This document shows positions 1 to 5,809 of a DNA stretch of 9,150 nt, piece after piece (the first letter of the stretch is position 1; each line of letters opens with the position of its first letter). The notes under the pieces are model-generated. The model was not told the origin of the DNA. It saw only the letters and a program-made list of their open reading frames with translations, and did no database searches. The position numbers and the translations under genes are program-made. Origin of the DNA: Pedobacter sp. (GTDB lineage: Bacteria > Bacteroidota > Bacteroidia > Sphingobacteriales > Sphingobacteriaceae); the NCBI GenBank assembly GCA_004295885.1, contig SEDG01000259.1:1-9150 (forward strand). Direction: 5' to 3'.

Positions 1-215
1 ATGGCATCATAAATTCCAGCATCCATTTCAGAAACAAGTGTTAGTTTGTCTGCATATTTATTAACGATCTGTAGGGTGTTATCTGTTGATTTTTTATCTA
101 TGATGATATATTCAATGTTAGGGTAGGTTTGATTTAGCACACTTTGTATCGTCTGCTCTAAAAATGCTTCTCCATTATAGACCACTGTTATAATCGACAC
201 CTTTATATTAGCCAT
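1..215 (-). CDS. Glycosyltransferase family 2, N-terminal 71 codons (partial)
   Basis: This is the 5' end of a gene that runs off the low-coordinate edge. It translates as M-A-N-I-K-V-S-I-I-T-V-V-Y-N-G and continues through SVLNQTYPNIEYIIID to SEMDAGIYDA. That is the nucleotide-binding start of an inverting GT-A family 2 glycosyltransferase: the VSIITVVYN strand, the SVLNQ helix, then the IID-x-x-STD loop and the E-x-D-x-GIYDA segment. Such enzymes add a sugar from a nucleotide donor to a lipid-linked glycan on the cytoplasmic face. The ATG at 213-215 lies inside the last codons of the flippase gene, with an 8-base overlap (ATGGCTAA) that suggests translational coupling. One oddity: the usual D-G-G-S-T-D loop reads D-K-K-S-T-D at residues 40-45. 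The catalytic base region lies outside the window, so donor and activity cannot be judged. Confidence 0.88.
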   Translation of the reverse strand, partial: MANIKVSIITVVYNGEAFLEQTIQSVLNQTYPNIEYIIIDKKSTDNTLQIVNKYADKLTLVSEMDAGIYDA

Positions 216-1695
216 GCGTCCCTCTCTTTTGATTAATTATTACACTGGCGATATTCATTAAATATTGATTTTTATAAACTAAATAAATGATTAACAGGGC
301 ATGCAAGGCAGCGATTGATAGCAACAATGACACATTAAAATGGTAAAATGATGCTGCGATGCACGCAAGCGGCATTAATATGCTTGCAAAATAAATAAAC
401 AAATCTTTAAAATTGATTAAATCTGAAATTTTAGCGAACACATGACGATAACAGTATAGAATATAAAGTGAAGAGATGGAAATTGAAGCAGCAGTTGGCA
501 ATAACATCAAAGCTGGAAACCTAAAATTATACATTATCAAGTAAAACAACATATTTAAGCCTGTTGATAAAGCTTGCATAACCGTTAACTGTTTTAATTT
601 ACCAGTACCCATTGCAACAGCATAGGGAGTTACAGAAAGCACATTAATAACCATGGAAACTGACGAGTATATAACGATTATTTGAAAAGTTGGGATGTCA
701 ATGCCGCTAAATAAATAGATGAAGGAGAAACTGGCAGTAATTAGCCCCCCAAACAAAATACAAGCCAGCAACAACGAACCTCTAAACGATTTACGGTAAA
801 GGTTAGTTATTTCCTCATGTTCTGCAGCACTTTTCTTTGCCACAAATGGAGAAATGATCTGTATGGCACTAACAATTAATAGCCTAAGTTGACTTACAAT
901 TCTATTGACAAGATCATAAGTACCAACAACACCTAGGCCAAAATATCGATTTAAAAAAAACTTGGTTGCAGGTTCGAAAAACAAATTTAATATCGAAATG
1001 TACTGGAGATGGCTTCCATAAGTATAAAATAGCTTAATGATCTTAAAATCAAAACTGCTAAACGTGAGCCTTAATAGTTTGGTTTTGCGAAGCATAAAAA
1101 AGGTGCTTATCAATGCGAATACGGATTGAGCTAGCTGTGCATAAAATAGACCAAAAAGGCCATCAAGATAAATTAAGGGGATGGCAATGCAACAGAAAAA
1201 TAAGGCAGAACCAATAAGGATTTTATTCTTTAGCGGAATTTGCTGTAGGCCCTCTAATGCAGATAATAAAACCAGGTTTATAAAATTGATTAAAAAGGTA
1301 ACCAGCGCAATGGTATACAGCACTATATACCGATGGGGAACAAGACTAATACCAAACATAAACTTTAACAATGGATTAGCAAATAAAAATGCAAGGGCCA
1401 CGATCAAAATTCCAAGGATAAGGTTAAAAACAATCCCGTTTATGATTATTTTACTAATGGCTTTCATCTTTCCTTGAGCCAGATAACTAGGTATGTACCT
1501 AATTAAAGATCCAGAAACACCTACACCTAGCACTGAGGCTAAAGCTGGAAACAGGGTAATAATAGACCATATACCTAACTGTTCTTTGCCTAACCAGGCA
1601 ATTACAAACCAATAGATACAAGCGTAACTTAGTGAGGTAATAACTATCTGTACAACGGAGGTAAAACCACTTTTAATGATCTCTTTCTTTTCCAA
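208..1695 (-). CDS. Wzx-like polysaccharide flippase (MATE/MOP superfamily)
   Basis: This 495-residue protein is hydrophobic along its whole length, with about 12-14 predicted membrane segments joined by short basic loops. Length and pattern fit the polysaccharide-export branch of the MOP superfamily, whose members flip undecaprenyl-linked repeat units to the periplasm for Wzy polymerisation. Typical elements are an N-terminal stretch (about 8-35) entering the first helix, a GxGVSGSLIRYIPSYLAQG-type segment near residues 57-75, and a mid-protein FGLGVVGTYDLVNRI segment. The start is unusual: the only reasonable initiation codon is TTG at 1693-1695, because TAA lies five codons upstream in frame and no ATG is close downstream. 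It follows the GT2-like gene after 83 AT-rich bases and overlaps the next glycosyltransferase by 8 bases. Its substrate is presumably the repeat unit built by the other genes here; that is inference. Confidence 0.86.
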   Translation of the reverse strand: MEKKEIIKSGFTSVVQIVITSLSYACIYWFVIAWLGKEQLGIWSIITLFPALASVLGVGVSGSLIRYIPSYLAQGKMKAISKIIINGIVFNLILGILIVALAFLFANPLLKFMFGISLVPHRYIVLYTIALVTFLINFINLVLLSALEGLQQIPLKNKILIGSALFFCCIAIPLIYLDGLFGLFYAQLAQSVFALISTFFMLRKTKLLRLTFSSFDFKIIKLFYTYGSHLQYISILNLFFEPATKFFLNRYFGLGVVGTYDLVNRIVSQLRLLIVSAIQIISPFVAKKSAAEHEEITNLYRKSFRGSLLLACILFGGLITASFSFIYLFSGIDIPTFQIIVIYSSVSMVINVLSVTPYAVAMGTGKLKQLTVMQALSTGLNMLFYLIMYNFRFPALMLLPTAASISISSLYILYCYRHVFAKISDLINFKDLFIYFASILMPLACIAASFYHFNVSLLLSIAALHALLIIYLVYKNQYLMNIASVIINQKRGTHG

Positions 1696-1778
1696 ACCAA
1701 CTAAGCTTTAATTTTTTGCATATACGCCCTGTACAGTATTTTAATTATCTTGTTATTTTGTTCTTAATTAAAAGAATG

Positions 1779-2633
1779 TTAAAGCTGTTCTTCATCTCTA
1801 TAAAAATTAGGTGTTTCCATTCCGACTTTTTGTTTTACGTAGCGGTTCAAAATTTTAACATATTTAAAGCCTGACTTTGCCACAGTTGAGGTCTCCCATT
1901 TTTGATCAAAAAATAGCTTGTTAGCTTTTACGTATTTTGTATTGATGACTTCCGTAGCCTTGCCGTAAGAAAAATCCTTAGTTTGGAAGACCACATTAAG
2001 AATTCCCCTGACCCTAAAAGATTTGATATTGACATCATTAAAGACTAATCTGCTCTCATAATCTTCATCTTCATTTCCAACTCCGGGAAATCGTTCATCA
2101 AACCACCCTATCTTTTTTATTGTCTCCTTAGCAATTATAAAATGGCTCCAACTCCTATTGATAAGCGCTACGGATTGACTAAGGATACCACTTTTATACA
2201 AGCCACGTTTAAACCATGGCGCAATTTTCAGATCGTCATTCATGATCAGAATTTTTTCGTTGCTGGCGTTTAGAATGGCAAGGTTCCAAAGTTTACTTAG
2301 ACTTTGGGCCTCTTCAAAATCTATCACTTTAACTTGTTTAAAATCTTTTAAAAACAGCTTAATTTGCTGTAAATATTCCCGTTGTTTTTCAAGGTTATAG
2401 TATCCATTAACAACAACTACAATCTCCGTGTCGTTAAACGAGGTAGTAAGGGTATTAATTAAGGGTTTAAAATGACTCTCAAACCGATCTATATAGGTAA
2501 CAATTGCTATGGAAAAAGTGTGTTGAGTACTTTTGACATTACTCTTTTTTGGAACTAGTAACCAAGTTAAATGAATCAGTTGCCAATAGTGCTTATAAAA
2601 AAATCTTGTTGCTCGGTACTTAAAAGAATTCAT
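1779..2633 (-). CDS. GT2-like glycosyltransferase
   Basis: This 284-residue protein has no signal peptide but has a short aromatic/hydrophobic N-terminal stretch (about 10-27) that may touch the membrane. After it come a GT-A-like first strand (SIAIVTYIDR, 41-50), a second strand IVVVVNG (71-77), an I-M-N-D-D-L motif (130-135) in the place of the metal-binding DxD, and G-W-F-D-E-R-F-P-G-V-G-N-E-D-E-D (176-191), which resembles the acceptor-side W-x-x-E-D-x-D element of family 2 enzymes. It probably adds one sugar to the lipid-linked repeat unit at the cytoplasmic membrane. The ATG at 2631-2633 opens the longest frame; no clear Shine-Dalgarno sequence precedes it, as is common in Bacteroidota. 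A gap of about 280 bases separates it from the preceding gene, and a promoter candidate lies 40-50 bases upstream, so it may start its own transcript with the flippase. Linkage and donor cannot be read from sequence. Confidence 0.75.
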   Translation of the reverse strand: MNSFKYRATRFFYKHYWQLIHLTWLLVPKKSNVKSTQHTFSIAIVTYIDRFESHFKPLINTLTTSFNDTEIVVVVNGYYNLEKQREYLQQIKLFLKDFKQVKVIDFEEAQSLSKLWNLAILNASNEKILIMNDDLKIAPWFKRGLYKSGILSQSVALINRSWSHFIIAKETIKKIGWFDERFPGVGNEDEDYESRLVFNDVNIKSFRVRGILNVVFQTKDFSYGKATEVINTKYVKANKLFFDQKWETSTVAKSGFKYVKILNRYVKQKVGMETPNFYRDEEQL

Positions 2634-2655
2634 TTATTGCAGATTCGTTACTATA

Positions 2656-2673
2656 CTCCATAAATTTGTGGAG
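2656..2673. repeat. 18-bp near-perfect palindrome upstream of the GT2-like gene
   Basis: The arms CTCCA and TGGAG flank an AAATTT core, giving an 18-base palindrome in which only one symmetric position pair is mismatched (T against G). It lies 23 bases upstream of the start codon at 2633 and immediately downstream of a Bacteroidota-type -7 box at 2675-2682, so it would overlap the predicted transcription start. Such placement suits an operator or a small 5'-leader hairpin (the mismatch would be a G-U pair in RNA). It is a single copy in this window, so the functional reading is inference. Confidence 0.4.
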
Positions 2674-2674
2674 G

Positions 2675-2682
2675 CAAAGATA
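2675..2682 (-). promoter_or_regulatory. Candidate Bacteroidota -7 box (TAnnTTTG)
   Basis: On the minus strand the sequence TATCTTTG matches the TAnnTTTG -7 consensus of the Bacteroidota primary sigma factor. It would place a start site near 2668, about 35 bases before the start codon at 2633. No TTTG/TTG -33 box sits at the usual spacing of about 20 bases (the nearest TTTG is 30 bases upstream), so this is a half match and could be chance in AT-rich DNA. Confidence 0.35.
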
Positions 2683-2760
2683 ACTAATTATATTTTCCTT
2701 CTCCTTTATAGACAAAACCACTTAGAAACCTCGGTTATGCGGTTAGCTACAATTAGAATT

Positions 2761-2922
2761 TCATTCCTTTGGAGAAATTGTATTGAGGTCAATGATGTCA
2801 AAAAAACTTAATCTTTCAAAGGCTAAAAAAGATAAACCAAAATCACCAGTTGAAGGGTATCATTTAGGGTCATGAAGGTCTACATTCCCATTCCCTCTTA
2901 CTTCAATGGCACTTATAGCTGT
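2761..2922 (-). pseudogene. Decayed coding trace of unknown family in the gap after the methyltransferase
   Basis: In one minus-strand frame the gap is open except for a single TGA at 2860-2862 and ends at TGA 2761-2763. The translation before the stop reads T-A-I-S-A-I-E-V-R-G-N-G-N-V-D-L-H-D-P-K, and after it Y-P-S-T-G-D-F-G-L-S-F-L-A-F-E-R-L, ending S-F-F-D-I-I-D-L-N-T-I-S-P-K-E. The composition is protein-like (balanced residues, ordinary codons), unlike the Lys/Ile/Asn-rich translation expected of AT-rich spacer. A tryptophan codon TGG mutated to TGA would explain the break. No start codon or 5' part is present, and the first codons overlap the end of the methyltransferase gene. I do not recognise the family. 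It may be the 3' remnant of a lost gene, or a chance open stretch of about 50 codons. Confidence 0.3.
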
Positions 2923-3707
2923 TTAAGAATTAATGCCAGTATATCAGCTCTTGACGGATGTACAAAAAAGTAATTATACATTTTTTCTTCTGGATATTGG
3001 GTCACTTCTCCTTCCTTCGCTAATGCAATTAATTGACTACCTAAAACACCGAAACATTCTGCTCCTTCTACGTCACATTTAATAAAATCAATGCTGTCAA
3101 TTTTATTTATGCTAACAAAATCATCTAGCCTACATACCTGTGCAAGTTGTTGTTTTAATTTGTAATTATAAACATCAGCAACACCAGTTCCCATAGATGC
3201 CCATGCACTACCGAGTTGATCGGGAATATGAAACATTACATCCTTATTCTCATCTGCGAAACCAAAATTATAAGTTTTTACATCCTCAAGTTTATTATAA
3301 TCTAAATTGCGCAAAAGCGCACTATAGGTTTGTTGAATTGGCTCGAAAGCATAAAGATTGATGGCAGGGCAGAATTTCTTCATCAATACACTGAAATATC
3401 CAAAATTTGCACCGATATCAAATACAGTATCTCCTTCTTTTAAAATACTATTAATGATTTGCCTTTCTAGAACTTCATAGTGCTCATCAAGTGTTAAGAG
3501 TAAGCCGTATGGTTCATACCTATTCCATTCAAACTTAATGTCATCTTCTAAAACCAAGATCACTGCTTCTCGCTCCACTGTTACCGCTTTAAGATTGGGA
3601 TGTTTTTTTAGCAGTGTTTTTAGGGCGTCAATTCCCTTATATTTCTTTGCGTTTAAATAGTTTCGCCACACTGATTTAAATTTGCGTAGTAGCTGTATTA
3701 TTTCCAT
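2913..3707 (-). CDS. FkbM-family SAM methyltransferase, apparently internally shortened
   Basis: This 264-residue protein is a class I SAM-dependent methyltransferase of the FkbM type (Methyltransf_21), a family that O-methylates sugars in polysaccharide and natural-product pathways. Visible motifs are V-F-D-I-G-A-N-F-G-Y-F-S (95-106, SAM-binding motif I), the acidic-loop F-E-P (121-123) and I-D-F-I-K-C-D-V-E-G-A-E (206-217, the diagnostic FkbM strand). After GAE, relatives I remember continue with about 40 residues, including a K-x-P-I-I-F-x-E strand and a W-x-x-x-F-N-Y-H-P-like segment, before a G-Y-x-C/L-x-x-x-x-x-G element and an N-F-F-F-L-H motif. Here GAECFGVLGSQ joins almost directly to LIALAKEGEV, and Y-N-Y-F-F-V-H follows at 244-250. 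An in-frame internal deletion near 3037-3051 is therefore likely and would remove a core strand, so activity is doubtful. The start ATG overlaps the epimerase stop by 10 bases (ATGGAAATAA). Confidence 0.82.
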   Translation of the reverse strand: MEIIQLLRKFKSVWRNYLNAKKYKGIDALKTLLKKHPNLKAVTVEREAVILVLEDDIKFEWNRYEPYGLLLTLDEHYEVLERQIINSILKEGDTVFDIGANFGYFSVLMKKFCPAINLYAFEPIQQTYSALLRNLDYNKLEDVKTYNFGFADENKDVMFHIPDQLGSAWASMGTGVADVYNYKLKQQLAQVCRLDDFVSINKIDSIDFIKCDVEGAECFGVLGSQLIALAKEGEVTQYPEEKMYNYFFVHPSRADILALILKQL

Positions 3708-4690
3708 GATTCGGGCAAATTCCTTTCTATTTCAATTGCATTAAACTTATTTGTGGGTTTAGTGCCATGAAGTTTAACCCAATCAGCCATATTAGCAATG
3801 CCAATTTCTAAGGGTGTATTTTCAATCAGATGTCCAAACGTTTGCTTTGCCTTATCATGCGCTGCTTGTGCATGAACAACTTCGTTTCTAGCCTCGTTAA
3901 ATTCGAGCTGAGTAGATGCATTAAAATTACGTGATACGATAGCAGCAAGTTCTTTTACGCTACAAACTTGGTCGCTACCAATATTATATACTTGGTTATA
4001 TGTTTGGGGCATTAAAGCTGATTGTGCTATAATTGGGACTACATCCTTAATGTAGGTAAAAAGCCTTGTTTGAAGACCATCTCCAAAAATTGGCAAGGCT
4101 TCTCCCTTCAAAATATTGTTCATAAAAATTCCAACTACATTACGGTACTTATCACCAATATTTTGGCGTTCGCCATAAACATTATGGGGCCTAAAAATAA
4201 TATAACTTAAGCCGAATTGCTCATAAGCAGCCTTTAAATCTAACTCAACTGCATATTTTGCAATGCCATAAGGATCTTCGGGTTCAGGAACGGTTACCTC
4301 GGTAAATGGTAGTTGGCCCTTTCCATAAACCGCGATGGATGAGGTAAACACGAAACATTTAACTTGGTGTTTAATGGCCGCATTAATTAAATTCATACTG
4401 CCAATAAGGTTATTGTTGTAATTATATCTTCTTATAAAATGACTTAATCCTTCGGCTGCATAAGCTGCTAGGTGGTATATATATTCTATTGGGTAGTCCT
4501 CAAATAATTGATTTATCTTTTCAGTATCTTGAATATCTGCCTTTATAAATGTTGCTGCAGTATTCACATTTTCTATTACACCACCACTCAAATCATCAAT
4601 AGCAATTACAAAATGATTTAATGCTATTAATTCATCAACTACATGTGAACCTATAAAACCAGCTGCGCCAGTAACTAAAATTGTTGCCAT
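3698..4690 (-). CDS. NAD-dependent nucleotide-sugar epimerase/dehydratase (extended SDR)
   Basis: This 330-residue protein is an extended short-chain dehydrogenase acting on UDP-sugars, closest in style to UDP-glucose 4-epimerase-like enzymes of glycan clusters. It has the N-terminal NAD motif G-A-A-G-F-I-G (8-14), the acidic end of strand 2 I-D-D-L-S-G-G (31-37), Y-H-L-A-A (72-76), the catalytic F-T-S-S (115-118) and Y-x-x-x-K (Tyr141, Lys145), and the substrate-side F-R-P-H-N-V-Y-G-E-R (166-175). The C-terminal tail I-E-I-E-R-N-L-P-E-S-W-K is typical of a Bacteroidota subgroup. All catalytic residues are present and the length is normal, in contrast to the damaged genes on both sides. The ATG at 4688-4690 is preceded by an A/T-rich leader without an SD sequence. 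The reaction (4-epimerisation or another) cannot be settled from sequence; it likely supplies a sugar donor for the repeat unit. Confidence 0.88.
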   Translation of the reverse strand: MATILVTGAAGFIGSHVVDELIALNHFVIAIDDLSGGVIENVNTAATFIKADIQDTEKINQLFEDYPIEYIYHLAAYAAEGLSHFIRRYNYNNNLIGSMNLINAAIKHQVKCFVFTSSIAVYGKGQLPFTEVTVPEPEDPYGIAKYAVELDLKAAYEQFGLSYIIFRPHNVYGERQNIGDKYRNVVGIFMNNILKGEALPIFGDGLQTRLFTYIKDVVPIIAQSALMPQTYNQVYNIGSDQVCSVKELAAIVSRNFNASTQLEFNEARNEVVHAQAAHDKAKQTFGHLIENTPLEIGIANMADWVKLHGTKPTNKFNAIEIERNLPESWK

Positions 4691-4911
4691 TTAAGAATTA
4701 TAAATTAGGGCTTCAGTTGTTATTGGATAATTTCTGTAACCTATCAATTTTACCGCTTTAATTTAGGCTTTCGCGCTAGAGGCAAGCAAGATACTCATTC
4801 ATCCTATAGCTCTCAACTACTTCATTGTCTGCAACATTATAATACCTAAAATGTATTAGCTAATTTAATGTTAAAGATAAAATCAAAAGCATCCTTAACC
4901 AGTTAAAACAC
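4691..4911. other. Gap of about 220 bases with a short protein-like open stretch
   Basis: No complete gene, tRNA or convincing promoter is seen here. On the minus strand one frame is open for 27 codons between stops (4859 to the TAG at 4776-4778) and reads H-F-R-Y-Y-N-V-A-D-N-E-V-V-E-S-Y-R-M-N-E-Y-L-A-C-L, which looks more like protein than spacer. It has no recognisable family. It may be the remnant of a gene lost between the aminotransferase and the epimerase, but at this length chance is a fair explanation. A weak -7-like TATCTTTA lies near 4870-4880 without a -33 box. Confidence 0.35.
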
Positions 4912-5809
4912 TTAGCTATACAAATCAATTATTACGCTCGATACTCTTTCCAGATCAATCTTTGTTAAGTTTGAACCGGATGGTAAGCATAAACCATCCT
5001 CGAACAATTGCTCAGCTATACCCTCTCCATAATATGGGCTATTTGCAAAAACAGGTTGTAAGTGCATTGGTTTCCACAATGGTCTAGATTCTATATTCTC
5101 CCTTTCTAATGCTAAGCGAATGGTTTCTCTAGAAATTCCTTTTTTTGGATCTACCAAAATACATGACAACCAACGGTTGGAGAAAAAATCATTAGGTTCA
5201 TGGAGTAAACTAATTCCAGGCAAATCCGCAAAGGCGTTTTGATAGTAGTTAAAATTAGCTCTACGATTGGCAATATGTTTATCCAGCACTTCCATTTGCC
5301 CACGGCCAATACCAGCAACTATATTACTCATCCTCGGCAATGGCTAATATCTCGTCCATTTTGGCTGGCATACCATACAAATGTACAGGTAAAATTGCCT
5401 TTGGCTTTTTACCTTTTGCTATGCGGTCTTCAATTGCAATTAATAACTGTTTAGGGCACATATTCCAAGTATCTTTCTCAGAATCAATAAATACAGGTGT
5501 AGCACCCAAATACGCAATCGGATTAGCGGAGGCTGAAAAAGTCATACTTTGGCAAATCACTTCGTCTCCTGGGCCAATACCTAATATAATTAATGCCAAG
5601 TGCAACGCTGCTGTACCCGAGCTTAAAGCTGCAACATGGATATCCTCTTTTAGGTATGATTTTAAGTCAACTTCAAAACCATTTACATTGGGCCCTAATG
5701 GAGCAACCCAATTGGTATCAAAAGCTTCTTGTACATATTTTTGTTCGCCACCACCCATGTGTGGCGAGGATAGCCATATCTTAGTATTCATATCTTTTTT
5801 GCTAAGCAT
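4912..5809 (-). pseudogene. PglE-like DegT/DnrJ/EryC1 aminotransferase, internal deletion plus frameshift
   Basis: The gene would encode the PLP-dependent aminotransferase that forms UDP-4-amino sugars from 4-keto-6-deoxy intermediates, as PglE does for bacillosamine. The N-terminal part starts at ATG 5809 (TAATG overlap with the ketosynthase stop) or 5791 and carries W-L-S-S-P-H-M-G-G, N-W-V-A-P-L-G-P, S-G-T-A-A-L-H-L-A-L and H-L-Y-G-M-P-A-K-M-D-E-I; it stops at TAA 5324-5326. The C-terminal part, in another frame from about 5334 to 4912, carries R-M-S-N-I-V-A-G-I-G-R-G-Q-M-E-V-L, S-N-R-W-L-S and C-L-P-S-G. In the family, about 75-80 residues lie between these parts, including the E-D-A-A-E cofactor aspartate and the N-G-N-K-I-I-T-T-S-G-G-G catalytic lysine. 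All are absent. The two parts total about 295 residues against about 380 expected. The junction, near 5327-5336, reads GAGGATGAG, and AGGAT could have been a short repeat at both deletion ends. No single frameshift can restore activity. Confidence 0.88.

Noticed and set aside
1181..1477. Plus-strand open frame of 98 codons inside the flippase
   Set aside because: It lies opposite a complete membrane protein and shows no recognisable motif; treated as a shadow frame.
2727..2736. AACC-TC-GGTT inverted repeat as a transcription terminator after FkbM
   Set aside because: The stem is only four base pairs and no T-run follows on the transcribed strand.
4868..4880. TATCTTTA as a promoter for the epimerase gene
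   Set aside because: It misses the final G of TAnnTTTG, has no -33 box and would give a leader of about 180 bases.
5324..5340. Programmed ribosomal frameshift joining the two aminotransferase parts
   Set aside because: There is no slippery heptamer at the overlap, and a frameshift could not supply the missing active-site segment.
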